Of a DNA stretch of 64,000 bases, positions 50,664 to 62,172 are shown piece by piece. A program made the translations under genes and the position numbers. Source of the stretch: Powellomyces hirtus (taxonomy: Eukaryota > Chytridiomycota > Chytridiomycetes > Spizellomycetales > Powellomycetaceae); NCBI GenBank assembly GCA_025526995.1, contig JAHLKG010000015.1, forward strand, positions 372,001 to 436,000. The letters are read 5' to 3'. The number at the start of each line of letters is the position of its first letter. Position 1 is the first letter of the stretch. The notes beneath the pieces are model-generated. The model saw only the letters and a program-made list of their open reading frames with translations. It did no database searches and was not told the DNA's origin.

Positions 50664-50680
50664 GAACCTTTATAGATAGA
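50664..50680 (-). promoter_or_regulatory. TATA box for the gene starting at 50579
   Basis: The minus strand reads CTATCTATAAAGGTTCC, about 90 bp upstream of the ATG. This fits the usual fungal spacing. Confidence 0.5.
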
Positions 50681-50869
50681 AATCGTGGCGCAGCCCAACG
50701 CGGATTGCGGATTTGCCAGGGAAGGGGAAGCGAGCATTCATTCTACGGTATTATCATTCCCTCGTTTCTTTCCACCTCATTTGCCTTTACTATTCGTAAA
50801 TATTACGTTCTTGTGTTCTAGCTACGTTCAAACCCTTCTCTCACCCACCTCGGCTGCTCAGTGCCCTCC

Positions 50870-52851
50870 ATGGTCGACTACGAGCAGTTTCTATCCCAGC
50901 TGCGGACCAAAGAGGCTGCACCTCTAATGACTCACTTCAAAGGGTACCTCGAATATGGAAAAGGATGATCCGTTGTTCTGCAGCTGCTCATAACGTTGGC
51001 ATTTTTAGGTTTCTGGTCCGCTTCAACTCTGAAAAGCGGCCCATAATGCAACACCGAAAGTTAGTGGCGAGCTTCCTTCATTACATATATTCCGAGTCAC
51101 TGCAGGTGGGTGGTCTTACTTGTCTTTCTGGAAACAGCCAGGGTCGCTTTGACTGACCCTGGGAATGCAACAATAAGAATGAGGTCTTTGCGAGCTCGAC
51201 GAGTGACGACGAATTGGAGAACATTCGGGAAGGATGGGAGAAGGTAAGGTTCGCACAGATGCCGCTTGTCGGCTCTTGACTGACAGGTTTGCCTCTTCTT
51301 TCTGCACAGCTTGTGATGATGAACATCTATGAGCGAGTGTTTGGCGCTGCAGAGACGGACGATATAAAGATGGGAGCTCACCTTCAGCGTAAGATCGAAA
51401 GCTTTCAATGGGTGCAGGTAGGCAGGAACACGCAGCACAACAGACCAAGCGGATATGAAATCTGAGCATTCTCTTCTGCCTTCAAGGAACATCATTTGGA
51501 TCTTCCGTTTTCGTTCCATCATACTCTGGAGGTTGCGCAAGCAGAGCTCCTTCGTGTAAACGGATTCCGGGCTCCGCGCGACAAGTTGATCATTCTGCAA
51601 AATACATCGCAGATAGTCGTTGATCTTATTGGAAAAGCATCAGCTTCGTCAGCGGGGACAGATCATCTACTGCCTGTGCTGATTTTGACCATCCTCCGCG
51701 CAAATCCACCAAACCTGATCGCAAACATCAAGTACATCATGCGATTCCGAAATCAAGCTGAACTGGAAAAGGGCAACAACCAGTTCTGCGTGACCAACAT
51801 GATGAGCGCTGTCAGTTTCATCTACAACATGTCCCCCAAAAGCCTGACTCTGAACGAGGAAGAAGGTGCCCGTTACGTTTCCGGAGGTGGTGCCAGCGGC
51901 AGCGGCAGTTCCAAGGACCCGCGATCGGGCGATGCTGGTTCCTCTTCTTCGACCGGGAACAAGACAGAACCCGTTGCACCGCAGGTATCCCAACTCGCAT
52001 CCAAGGTATACACATCCACGTCGGGGTGGTTCAACACGCTGATCAAGGAAGCAAAAATCTTTGGAGAACAGGCGGCCGGGAAAGTAGACGGCTTCGTCAA
52101 CCAGGTTGTAGGTGACAGCGACGAAGACGAGCAGATGCAGCGTATGGATTCGAACAATGCCAACAAAAACAACGCTGGATCCAACCCATACCCCGGAGCT
52201 ATCCGCACTGGACAGAATAACCTCGCCCCTGGACAGCAGCCGGCACCATGGATGATGCAGCCTTCTCCATCTATATCCCCGTTGTCACCCACCGACCCTC
52301 TCTCCGCGCACACTGGCGGTATCCCCCCACCACCACCTCCCCGTGCTGGGCCGGGAAGACATCAGGGAGGGGTGTATCCCAACAACACCCACAGCCAGAT
52401 GTCACCCACCGAACAAGAAGATTATGAACTTCAACTTGCCATGGCCCTGAGTCTTTCCACCATCGAGGCGGACAAACAGCGCCGGGAAAATGAAGAGCTG
52501 CAACATGCTGAAGGACCGCTGGTTGCGTTGGCCGATGACACGGCACCGGAAATCAGCAGAGGCGAAAGTGAAAAACTGCCGGCTCAATCATCCGCCAACT
52601 CGACCCTAAAACCGCAACCCTACAAAACGGACAACGTAATGGAAGCGCCGCCTGTGGTAGTCACTGACGCGGATGAGGATCGCCCCCTTGATGCTCTAAC
52701 CACCAAGGACCCTGTCGTGGATGCTCCTCCGCTGGACACGGCCGAAGATGTGCCCCTTGTCAAGTCGCAGCCCAAAAACACACCACTTGAAGACAAGCCC
52801 GTTCTCCCGAATGTCCCGCAACCCGCTGGCTCTGACCAGAGCCTTATCTGA
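50870..52851 (+). CDS. VPS9: VPS9-domain Rab5-type guanine nucleotide exchange factor with UIM
   Basis: Five exons, 50870-50943, 51009-51105, 51178-51243, 51310-51417 and 51487-52851, join in phase to about 569 residues. The 65-72-nt introns carry good GT/AG ends and CTGAC/CTAAC-like branch sites. The N-terminal helical region (FLVRFNSEKRPIMQHRKLV) leads into the catalytic VPS9 domain (about 130-260). Key stretches there are DKLIILQN, DHLLPVLILTILRANPP, LIANIKYIMRFRN and MMSAVSFIYNM. A Pro/Ser-rich linker follows, then a ubiquitin-interacting motif (EDYELQLAMALSLS, about 430) and a long disordered tail. The UIM fits recognition of ubiquitinated cargo during endosomal and vacuolar sorting; yeast Vps9 uses a CUE domain instead. 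It is divergent with the gene at 50579. The gene looks intact. Confidence 0.9.
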
Positions 52852-53178
52852 GGTCTCTGGTGTCTCTCTCAAAATTGTCCACATAACCCACCCCCCTCCC
52901 CATCCATGTAAATCCATGTAAATCCATGTAAATGAGAAAAATATGAAATATTGTGCATAGTAATCACAGTTCGATCAGGAAGGGGGAAGGTGGATGTTTG
53001 TGTTTTTGAATTATTTCTTGGCATGTAACAAGCAATTGCCATCGAGGAGGCGTGTGACCCGCGTCCATCCTTCCTTCATATTGAACATTGCGAATAGCTG
53101 TTCCAGAACGTAGCCGAACAACAATCCAATCCAAGTTCTAATAGCGTTGGTGTCATTTTCCACCGAGTGATATTATCG
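52852..53178. other. Convergent intergenic spacer
   Basis: It holds the 3' ends of VPS9 and of the minus-strand ORF. At 52904-52933 the motif CCATGTAAAT is repeated three times. Nothing else was recognised. Confidence 0.6.
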
Positions 53179-54045
53179 TTACGGTACGTCTTCCGAAGCA
53201 GTCCACAAAAAGAGTTTGAGGTCACTCCGGTCGTGATACTGCACTTCTATCAGCTCAATCTGATGTGGAAAGGCGGGCGCACCCTCTGGAGATAAGTCGA
53301 GGATGTCCATCGGTGCATAGAACGAGCAGCCCATGCGCTTTATTCCCACGTCATCGTTCAGGTAGGCAGGCACTGCACCCGGGATGGCTTCACATGTTCT
53401 GATAAAGTCTGAATGAGAGTCACACGAACCCACGGGGTTAGCCGATACACTGTAAAATCGTTTTCCGGAAGATATCGGGATGTCTAAAATCGCAGCCTTG
53501 ATTGCGCGCAATAACACCAAGTGCGCATCCGAAGTTTCGGCGTCTGTCCCTTTCTCGTCGAAAGAGCCCGGATCCCCATTTGTCAGAGGCGGTGATGGCG
53601 GCTGTGTCGAGTGATCCTTCTCCAGCCACGCTTCGATATCTCGTCTTTGATCTTTAAACTCGACTTCATCGTCCCAATCTCTATATCGCAGGTCCTCATC
53701 CTTGTTTAACCAGTCCTCAATATCCAAGGGGAAGATGTCGCGGGCATGGTGTTGTAGTGTCGCCCATCCCGGTAAACGCTGCCACCCGTCCACCCAGCGC
53801 GCAACCACTTTCTGTTCCAGCACGGTCAGCGGGACATCCATCCAGCATACTTGCAGACACCGGTCCCAGCTATCTGCGACGTCCGCGCAGAACTCTTCGG
53901 TCAAATGAGAGATGAGAACGTCTGCGTATACTATAATGGCGTCGGTGATGCCCTTCAGAATCTGCGCGGCATTCGTTGCCCGGCCTGCAAATAAGAAAAT
54001 CAAATCGAGCTCAGCTGGGTTTTTGCCTGTCGCAAGGTCGCTATG
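53179..54045 (-). CDS. Uncharacterised acidic protein, N-terminus unresolved
   Basis: An open frame of about 289 codons has stop TAA/TGA-side at 53179 and no in-frame ATG at its 5' end. An upstream exon is likely, and CTTGCATAG just before GACCTTGCG is a possible acceptor. Visible features are AELDLIFLFAGRATNAAQ, LTEEFCADVADSWDRCLQVCWMD and a Trp/Asp-rich middle (DIEDWLNKDEDLRYRDWDD). An acidic Pro/Ser linker and a C-terminus, PHQIELIEVQYHDRSDLKLFLW, follow. No domain was recognised and no signal peptide is visible. The length and sustained composition argue for a real gene. Confidence 0.6.
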   Translation of the reverse strand, partial: HSDLATGKNPAELDLIFLFAGRATNAAQILKGITDAIIVYADVLISHLTEEFCADVADSWDRCLQVCWMDVPLTVLEQKVVARWVDGWQRLPGWATLQHHARDIFPLDIEDWLNKDEDLRYRDWDDEVEFKDQRRDIEAWLEKDHSTQPPSPPLTNGDPGSFDEKGTDAETSDAHLVLLRAIKAAILDIPISSGKRFYSVSANPVGSCDSHSDFIRTCEAIPGAVPAYLNDDVGIKRMGCSFYAPMDILDLSPEGAPAFPHQIELIEVQYHDRSDLKLFLWTASEDVP

Positions 54046-54048
54046 CAA

Positions 54049-54740
54049 GCGTCTTCATACCATGTTGCAGTTGAGTAGCCGCCTTTCTGCACCACCTATT
54101 TTATGTCATTGCAACGAATGTGAACGCTATTCAAACTCTCGCTCCACTTCAAGCTTCAAGCGGAACCAGACATGCCTGTTTCAGCCAAGATCGGAGCGTG
54201 ACAAGCACACATGTACCCACTTTTCCATTGTGGTGAGCAGAGTCCTCGATGCAGTTCGACTGCCTGTGTGCTGCAGGCTTGCAAGTGCTGGTAGCTGCAA
54301 TTTCGGCAACGGCGCCTTGACCCCTTTTCGTTTCATTGGAGAGTTGGTTGTGCTGTGGTGATTGTTCAGGGCACAGTGTGCAGTTGGTCACACCGGTTTC
54401 TTTCAAACGTTGAATCGATTCGCTGCAGAGAGGTGACTGGAGGGAATTGGTGCATTCGGCAAAGCGTCCTGCGAGAATCTCAAGACACCATAACCACTTG
54501 CGCCGCGAAGTGAAGATTACCAGGAGAAAACGCTTCCTCAAGGCGCTGTCAAAAAGTGTACCCTAAAAACACGCTGGTAAACACGCTTTGTCACGTCACT
54601 TCTCAGATCCTCACCCTTCCAAGAGCGCTTGTAAACAAGAAGCAGCTGAGCGACACGGAAGCAAAGTATGGTCCGCCGAACACAGCTTTTGAGAGTGCAC
54701 CCATGCCCGTGGTCAGGCTATCGCAGAGCCCGTTCCTTCC
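54049..54740. other. Intergenic region upstream of two divergent genes
   Basis: No credible gene was found. It should contain the unresolved 5' exon of the minus-strand ORF and the promoter of the SH3 gene. Confidence 0.4.
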
Positions 54741-55964
54741 ATGGAATCAGGATCGACACAGAATGCGCGTGTGTCCCCAGATGTGCTTCAGGACGCACCA
54801 ACTAGGGGGAGCTGCACAGTTTCTCAAGTGACCGAGCGAAACCAAAATGGCCTCTCTGCAACTACTGCACCCCTTGCTCAGGCTAGTCCTGCTGCGGAAG
54901 TGGTTGTAACTCCGCCGCCTGTTGAGGATGCTCAACTACAGTTTTGGCCCCATCAGCCACCAGGTGAAACACGACTTCCCACGCAGCTTCTCAGCGTACC
55001 GGATGTCAAACAACCCGGCCGAACAGCATCCCCTTCTCCGCTCAAGATCACTCAACCATTCGCCGTTCCGTCTCTTCCCATACTTTCCGGGAACAACCCC
55101 AATTCAGTGGCATCGATTGGAGTTCTCCCGCCTCTGCCTTCCCCGACGTTTTCCGAATTATTCTATCTAGAAGGGGATGTGCCACGAACACCGATGCCCC
55201 AGATCTGTTTCACTCCAGCCGAAAGTCAAACGAATACTTTTTGGGCTTTTTGGGGGTCTGAGGATCCGCTGCAAGCTCACATTCAGGAACAACCTTCAAG
55301 CCACGCATTATCGAGGGACGACGGGGACAATGACTCTGCAGCAGAGCGTGCTGTGATTGCGCATGAACCTGGTTTACCCGATGAGATTGCGGTGTCTCGT
55401 GGTGATCGAATGCAAGTCATTCAGCAATACAAAGATGGTAGGTTTGGCTGCGCTTGATTAGTTTCTCGCAAAGTGGCTAACTCATCCACGTGTTCTGATT
55501 TAGGATGGATACTCGGTCAAAATCTTACCACACACCAGAATGGTGTATTTCCAGGAGCATGCCTGAGACACCTGTCACCAGCAGGGTTTTCACCACCGTT
55601 CCTATCCAGTTCAACCCGCCAAGACTCGACCTCGGCCATGTCATTCAAAACAAGTGCCAGCAAATGGCTGTACGCGCCCGAGGAGATCAAACGGTCGCCG
55701 GAACGAAACTTGCACGGACCGCTTGCTGCAGATGATTCATCACATAGTCGAGAGGAAGGCTACGCGATTGTCGAGGAAGTCGCCATCTCGCCGCGGATGA
55801 TGAGAAGACATATCCTCTGGGAAAGAGGGAAGAAGGCTTTCCAGGTGTTTGTACTGATGAGCGTTGCAATTGCCCTGGTGTTGGGGTTGGGCCTGGGTTT
55901 GGGGAAAGTGCGGGCACCTCCCGGAGAAGCTGCAACCGCTGATGAGGGCGGGCGACAAAGGTAG
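54741..55964 (+). CDS. SH3-domain protein with C-terminal transmembrane helix
   Basis: Exon 1 is 54741-55437, the intron is 55438-55503 (66 nt), and exon 2 is 55504-55964, giving about 385 residues. The first about 200 residues are Pro/Ser/Thr-rich and disordered. The SH3 domain spans the intron: VIAHEPGLPDEIAVSRGDRMQV, then QQYKDG|WILGQNLTTHQNGVFPGACL, with the DGW and FP signature residues. A Ser-rich stretch follows, then a hydrophobic helix (AFQVFVLMSVAIALVLGLGL) near the C-terminus after a basic RRHILWERGKK. This suggests a tail-anchored or type II-like membrane adaptor. SH3 proteins with membrane helices occur in fungal polarity and osmosensing, but no exact orthologue is claimed. The start could lie further upstream. 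Confidence 0.75.
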
Positions 55965-56327
55965 TTGATAATAATAGGCATATATCCACATTCATGCAGG
56001 CTTTTGTTTTGTGGTTTCTCATTTCTTTGGCGAGCCCTCACACGCGAGTGTGACACTGGATAGTTGGTGGTGGATGATTGTAGTAGCAAGGTGTGGCGGT
56101 GACTTTGACGGACGCGTTTCGCGACGCTGCGGCCTGTCCACTTCGCGCAAAACTTGCTCGTCCACAAATAAACACTCCGCGTAAGTCTCCGCTTTCTGGC
56201 GACCCATCGTTGACGGCAGGAAATGAGTATATAAAAAGACGGCTCCGCTCCGCTTACCCTCAGTGTGCGAGCACCCATACCATATTCCTCTTCCTCTCCC
56301 TCGGTTTTGAAAGAAAGAGAACCAACA
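55965..56327. other. Intergenic and promoter region of the GNAT gene
   Basis: This is the 3' UTR of the SH3 gene and the promoter of the next gene. It includes a TATA box at 56228-56236. No other gene was recognised. Confidence 0.6.
56228..56236 (+). promoter_or_regulatory. TATA box of the GNAT gene
   Basis: TATATAAAA lies 92-100 bp upstream of the ATG at 56328, with a CT-rich stretch between them. It is a strong canonical fungal core promoter. Confidence 0.7.
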
Positions 56328-57323
56328 ATGCCGGGCACCACCCAATCACCCATCGCACTCTGCACGCCTGAGACCTACGATGCCTTCCTTGCATTCTCCG
56401 CAAAGCATAACTCGGCACCCGAGCAACACTGCTTGCTTACCGACGTGACGCCCGAGGGCGTCAAGGCCGATCTGGAAGTCTTTGGAACCGACCCATTCAC
56501 GCACTGGTGGGGATACACCGACCCCGCCACCGGCGAGCTGGCTGCTCTCGCGGGACTCGATGTCGATTTTGAACACAACAGCGCGTTCGTTCAGGGTCCG
56601 TGGGGTGTGGACGCCAAGGCACTGGCCATTGTTCTGCGTGAGGCCATTGCCGCCGCACCAGCTGAGATCGAGGTGTTCAAGACATGGCACAACGTCAGCG
56701 CCTCCACCGTCACAGTCGTCCTGAACGAATACGGGTTCAAGTTGGACAAGTACGGAACTTGTCTCGAGATGAGGAAGCCATCCGAGACGCTCACATTGGC
56801 CTCGCTCTCCATCAAGCCCGCGCACCCCACCACCACTGTCTCCATCATTCCCCTCGACGACAATGTCAACCGCGACCTGGCCGGCAAGCTCCACACCGAG
56901 ACCTTCGAGACTGCGGCATTCCACCTCGACGAGTTCCCCACCCTCGACGGGACCACCGGCTGGCTGTTTGGTGCGTTTGACACGGCGGGCGAATCTCCCG
57001 TCCTGTGCGGCTACGCTATTGTCCGTCGCAACAACACCCCAGAGAGCGCTTACCTGGACTACGTGGGCATTGCTCCCGAGTTCCGTGCCAAGGGACGAGG
57101 AACCGTTCTGTTGAACGCCATCAAGAAGTGGTTCATTGAGGAAGACTCCAAAACGCGCCTCGACCTGACCGTCAATGGAGACAACATCCATGCCAAGAAG
57201 CTGTACGTTAACGTCGGTTTCGAAGTCACGGAGGAAGGTGTTGCGTACAAGTTCCTGCGGGGCGAGGCCGCCAAGAAGGCGGAGGAGGAGACTGCGAGAA
57301 AGGTCGCTGAGAAGTCAGCATAG
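56328..57323 (+). CDS. GNAT-family N-acetyltransferase, two-domain type
   Basis: This is a single-exon gene of 331 residues with the start context ACCAACAATGCC. The C-terminal half is a GNAT fold. It has SAYLDYVGIAPEFRAKGRG, the acetyl-CoA pyrophosphate-binding motif A (R-x-K-G-x-G, about residue 265), then LDLTVNGDNIHAKKLYVNVGFEV (motif B). The N-terminal half looks like a degenerate second GNAT module (GELAALAGLDVDFEHNS, STVTVVLNEYGFK). No signal peptide or membrane helix is present, so it is probably cytosolic. The substrate cannot be told from sequence. Codon use is strongly C-ending and, with the TATA box, suggests good expression. Confidence 0.85.
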   Translation: MPGTTQSPIALCTPETYDAFLAFSAKHNSAPEQHCLLTDVTPEGVKADLEVFGTDPFTHWWGYTDPATGELAALAGLDVDFEHNSAFVQGPWGVDAKALAIVLREAIAAAPAEIEVFKTWHNVSASTVTVVLNEYGFKLDKYGTCLEMRKPSETLTLASLSIKPAHPTTTVSIIPLDDNVNRDLAGKLHTETFETAAFHLDEFPTLDGTTGWLFGAFDTAGESPVLCGYAIVRRNNTPESAYLDYVGIAPEFRAKGRGTVLLNAIKKWFIEEDSKTRLDLTVNGDNIHAKKLYVNVGFEVTEEGVAYKFLRGEAAKKAEEETARKVAEKSA

Positions 57324-57804
57324 AAGGAGCCCGCCGCCTGGGTTATGTCGTCTCCAGATAGATGCAATTAGATAGACAACAGAGTGTGAAAACTTCTAGT
57401 TATTTTTCCACACTAGATATGCAAACCAATGTAAATATGACGGTGTTTATGTTCTAAATTCTGGAAAAATAAAAAAAATGCCGTACCAAATATATACTCA
57501 AGTTTTGAAAATAACTTGATCAAAATGTCTACAAAATGGAGAAAATCAATTGGAAATGACTCGAAAATAGTGAAGTGTTAAAATAAGCACTGTATTCTTT
57601 GTCACTATTTTAGGGATAAAATACAACAATGGAATGCATTAAAATGAATGTTGTGTTCTGCTGGTTGATACTGTGAAAGTGTATGTTGTTAAGTACATGC
57701 AAATCAGAACCTTGTTAACAGCCATAAGTACAACGGGAATTTTTCAGTTGTCTCAAACACTATTGTGGAATGGATGTGCAATATGGCTTGTGAGAGATGT
57801 ATGT
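57324..57804. other. AT-rich convergent spacer
   Basis: It holds the 3' UTRs of two convergent genes. It is very AT-rich with many short A/T runs, and no gene or repeat was recognised. Confidence 0.6.
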
Positions 57805-60800
57805 TCAGTTGGGCGGGGTAATGGCGTTGAGCCACGGTTTCATGGCATCGATCCACTTGTCAAGAAGTCGCGGCGTCACATCGCATGCCACAGGATCTTT
57901 CCACATTGTCTCTCTAGGCAATGCATCAGGTACACCACCGAGATTCTCCGATGTCGGCGCTGGCGGTCGGTCCGGCAACGGCGGCTGGTTCTGCGAATCG
58001 TTCGGCGGTTGATCCTGCAGCTGGTCCTGCCCAACAGTCCATGTCGGGATGTACGGATCCGGCACAATCTCGTCGTCGTCTTCGTTGAGGAAGAGGGCGC
58101 GAATCTGTGCTTCCATGTCTTGCGGCCCCGTCAACGAATCTCCGAAACCATCATCCGCATTGACATCAAGGGAGTCATCGGCGTCATTGCCGCCTGATGT
58201 TGTATCTTGCAGCCCGATGGACTCGAAACTAGCGATGCTACCCGTGGTTCGGTGCATCGATTTGGGCACCTTCAGACTGTTGCCGCCATCCTCGGTCGAA
58301 AGATCCTGCTTGGATTCCCATACGTCCTGCATTCGCAGAGTGTGCAATTGGGCAGGATCGTCGAGCTCATCCTCCAATGGGCTCTTGCGCGCGAAACCTC
58401 GGACACGGTCTAGAATGCGTTCCCAGCGCTTCAATTCCCGTTGGCGTTTCCTGCTCTTCAGCTTCTCAATGTCCGACTGAAGTCCTCCGATGTCGATGTC
58501 AGCGGCCTCTCGGTTGACCAGCGAGACCAGATCGATTTCGGGTCCTACTCCGTGGAAGAACTGGGCTACGTCGTCGACCCAGTTGGCAATGTCGGCGAGC
58601 GCCTCCACTTTTGCAGGATTCGTCGAGATTGTTGTGTGAACGTGTTTGAAGATTCGCTGCTCGTGCCTGGCGAGCAGCACGAGGAAGGGCTGTAGTGGCG
58701 CAGTCTTTGATGAAGTATCTTGCCCCGTTTTGTCATTGACTACAACGGATGATGCGTGAGCTCTGATAGTATCGTTGTTTGTAGTCATCTGGAACGAATG
58801 AATTCGGGATCTTACTCTTGCTTTGCTCTACGTCGACGACTTTGATAAGATCACTGATAAACTTGGCCGCATCTCTTATGAAACTGCCCGGATCGGTAGC
58901 CTGTCGGAACGCAGTACTGTTATTAGCTGATCAATCCACGATTCTGATCGGACCGCGCCACATGCCTTGTAAGCCTCTGCGAGGGGTTTGTAGCTCACTG
59001 ATAAGACTGTTCTCGCGAGATCCACAACCACGTCCTGAGCATAGTAGTCAGTACGCAGTTGACAAGCCTCCAAAAGCCTGTGTGGAGCGGTACCTCAGCT
59101 GCCAGCTGCTTCAACTGGTGCATCCGTCTATGTTGCCAAAGCAGCTCCAGAAGCTTGTCAGCAGCAAGTCGGTCGGGGTGGTCTGTCGGCAAGTCTGCTC
59201 CTAGCACTTCAGTTGCGAGATTCCGTGCTCCTTCTGCGAAAACCCGTTGATGGACGTTGAGGAGAGCACGGAAAACAATGTCCGCCGTCGAGTGTATGCA
59301 CCTATACCTGGAGTGTACCCACCCGAAGGGTTGTGCACGATGGCATTCGCGCGATCCAGTTTTTCCATGTCATTTCCCAGGAGGTGATGCACGTAGTCAA
59401 TCTCCTTGGTCGTCGCGCGTATCTCGTCGTCTATGGTGCTTGCGAGTATGCTGCACGTCAACGCAAGATGAGTACCTTGACCTGGACATAGAGAATCTTT
59501 TCACAATCGCAACTCACCTTTGCAGCAGACATTTGCTTCCGAAGGGTTTCGCAAGTAGTAAGCCGGCGATCGCTTTAACAACCATAATGGCATTGGTGCC
59601 CTTGAGCAAAGCCGCCCAGCTGCGGTATGGGGCCCTCGAGTGAAAGTGTTTTAAGCGGCGCTGGTGTTCCGCGGCACGGTCGTCCGTGATAAAGGTGCGA
59701 TAGAGAGTCGCTGCCATGCTGCGCAAAATCGTTAGTCCAACACGTTGTACTTGGACACAGTCGCACACTATAGCCATACCAGATCTTCCACCAGTCAATC
59801 GCCATCTGATAATGAACGGGTAACTCGGCTACCTCTTCAGCCTCTCCAAGCACCCGAAGTATCTGTCCCATTCCACCAGGCGCCAAAAGCTCGTCTCGGA
59901 AGGTGTCCATGGCGGCGTTGATCTCCCGCGCCCGTTTCTCGCTTCCGTCGTCCGATTCCGACATCGACACATGGTCAAGAGGCTCGGACTGATTCAGGAA
60001 ATCCCGAAGAGTGGCGCTCGGGGTATAGGATAGATTTTGAAGATAGGTTGCGAGCGAAATTCTGGCACTAGATGTCACAGTAAAGCTGGTGCTATCAATG
60101 ACCAATGGCAGCGCAGGGACGCTCAGGTTCTTCCGACGAATGAGTTCTTTGTGCAATGACTTGAAGGCAGCATAGTCGCGCTCAGCGGTTCTAACACGAC
60201 CATTGAGCGAGGAAGTGATAACATACTGCACACTTTCCGTCGATTTAAAAAATCCCTTGGTTTTGACCACTTTTGCATCGACGATCACAATGTCCCTCAA
60301 TTTGAACATTGGAGCCTCGGATGCACCTAAGGATACGCTTCCCCCGCCATTCTGTGCACCAGCAGATGTCTTATTGCTTTCGGTCGTCGTTCTCACTGCC
60401 TTTCCCAACATGGCAGCAAGGACGTCTAACAGCTTGTTTGCCAACAGATCTCGCTTTGCCAAATGCAAGCTGGTGCCTCCCGAGTCAACGTGCTGGAACA
60501 AGCCCAGAAACGTCCCAAAGATCCTCCAAGCGGCTTCTGGACCATTGTCAGCATCCTTGAGCGGAGGGAATGGTAGGAGGATGCGGGTGAACAGCGGTGA
60601 CAGTATCGGGAATTGAGACGACTGCGAAGAGTTAGAGGTGGGCAGAAGAGCGGCTACCGAATTCGGGGATAGTAGCAGAAGAGATATCTCTTTCCGTAGC
60701 TGTCTGGAAATGAGGTCCTTCTTCAGGACTACAAAAGAAAGTAGATTAAAGAAACATATAGAATGAATAGACCCGTCAGTGGACGTTTGGCATTCGACGT

Positions 60801-60863
60801 GGGCAGCTCTTGACTGGACCTACCATGTACGTCCTCGGTGGACGGGTTCCACGCGACTGACAT
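57805..60863 (-). CDS. PX/PXB-domain lipid-binding protein, YPR097W-like
   Basis: The minus-strand model has exons 60863-60824, 60728-59780, 59718-59518, 59450-59323, 59233-59094, about 59034-58955, about 58900-58834 and 58788-57805. The first five are phase-checked. The last two junctions (58955-58790) are uncertain by a few codons. The protein has about 865 residues. The PXB-type helical N-terminus (SVAWNPSTEDVHVLKKDLISRQ) is followed by the PX domain (about 200-300: YVITSSLNGRVRTAERDYAAFKSLHKEL, ISLATYLQNLS, LRDFLNQS). A helical PX-associated C-terminal region follows (SWAALLKGTNAIMVVKAI; LQSDIEKLKSRKRQ), then a disordered acidic tail. PX domains bind phosphoinositides. The family in yeast affects membrane lipid or ergosterol traffic. 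The gene shares a divergent 288-bp promoter region with SWI5. Confidence 0.8.
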
Positions 60864-61074
60864 TTACGCAGTAAATTGAGTGGTCTATGATTTGTAGGAG
60901 GATATATGTATGTGTATATGGTGAGTTTCAGCCAGCGGCCTTGAAATGTGCTGCGTATGTACAGGTATTGTAAAAAGAGAAGTTCAATGTTCAACCTTCA
61001 CTTGGCACGAGAAAGTGGGGACGTCACTTTGTGGAACAAAACGCCCGCGTCATAGAACAATCCGCTTAATGAAG

Positions 61075-61158
61075 ATGCAAGCCTCAACCTCCGCTCAACC
61101 CTTCTCCACGTCCAAGGCAATTTCTTGCCATCCCCAGTTCTCTTATCCGCAATGTTAA
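61075..61158 (+). other. Upstream ORF in the SWI5 leader
   Basis: ATG 61075 opens a 27-codon frame that ends four bases beyond the proposed SWI5 ATG (61152) in another frame. If the transcript starts upstream of it, the uORF would overlap and may repress SWI5 initiation. Confidence 0.4.
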
Positions 61159-62054
61159 CGAGTCCAGATCCCGCCTCTAAACTCATATCACGTCTAGAGG
61201 CTGCTGGACGGCCGCTTTCCTCTTCAGAGCTCCTGCTTGAGTCTCCCGACGACGAGCAAGTACTCGCGCCGTTGCTGAGCCAAAGGCGCATGTAGGTTTC
61301 CCAGGCAGCTGGAAATCAGAGGTTGTACAGACAGCTATGATAATGATCTGACTGATTGAGCACTCCCTTGTTTTGTGCTCAGAATGCGAAAAGACGTGCC
61401 GGGAGTTGCGGGCCTCGTTGTATACTGGCTTCCTGAGTAAGTTATCAATGCCGGACTCCCGCAGGACTTCCCTCACGTTTTTGACTTCACTTTTGTGATT
61501 GTGTTCTCAAAAGCCATACTAAGGAGCCGCCACCAGATACGGCAAGGGTGAGCCAATACATTGGAATGAAGATATGATATCCCTTGGGCGAATCTGTCCT
61601 CAACGGTTCCACCCTCAGGTTGCTTTACAAAGTGACATCTCCCGCCTCCGTGCAAAGTTGGCAGACCTGGAGTCCGAAGCTCGGGTGCTGGAGGGATCCC
61701 TGAGGTAAGAATCGGATCTCGGTGTTTCCATGCATTGGTTCCAGGGAGCATAACACCAACAGTACTTGACATCCTTCTGCTAGTCCTGGCACAAATGTGG
61801 ATGCGGAGGCTAGTGCGCACATCAAGCGACTGCATGATTACAATGAGATAAAGGACATAGGGTAAGTATGGCTTGCATGTAAAAACGCATACAGGGAGAT
61901 CTCAGCCAGGTGCAGGGATCATGTCAATGCAACCACACAATTGCTGACAGGAACACCCAACACCAGACAGCTTCTGTTCGGCAGACTGGCAGAGCGAGAA
62001 GGGACAACCACACGTTCAATGTATGAGAGATTTGATTTGGGCGTCGATGATTAG
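61152..62054 (+). CDS. SWI5: Swi5/Sae3-type recombination mediator
   Basis: Six short exons, 61152-61291, 61383-61436, 61514-61547, 61619-61704, 61784-61861 and 61967-62054, join in phase to 159 residues. The family signature is in the C-terminal third. A coiled coil (LQSDISRLRAKLADLESEARV) is followed by HIKRLHDYNEIKDIGQLLFGRLAEREG, then MYERFDLGVDD at the end, matching the Swi5 YNEIKD...G..LAE..G pattern. With Sfr1/Mei5-type partners, Swi5 stabilises Rad51/Dmc1 filaments in homologous recombination. The N-terminal exons (LISRLEAAGRPLSSSELLL) are poorly conserved in the family and less certain. The 105-nt last intron was chosen so that the conserved GQ-L-G segment is kept. The gene is divergent from the PX/PXB gene. 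Confidence 0.85.
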
Positions 62055-62172
62055 CATGCAATTTGGGAGACGCAAGAGAGAATGGTACCAGGCCGCATAG
62101 GCTACAATACGGAGAATGAGATGTGGGGAGGACAAGTCTAGCCGTAGTTGGTACTATCGAAACCAGTCCTCT

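Noticed and set aside
59034..59100. Reading the PX/PXB gene straight through GAGGTACCGCTCC without an intron
   Set aside because: It would end after about 24 codons at TGA. A 59-nt intron with a CTGAC branch site joins in phase to DVVVDLARTVL, which continues the domain.
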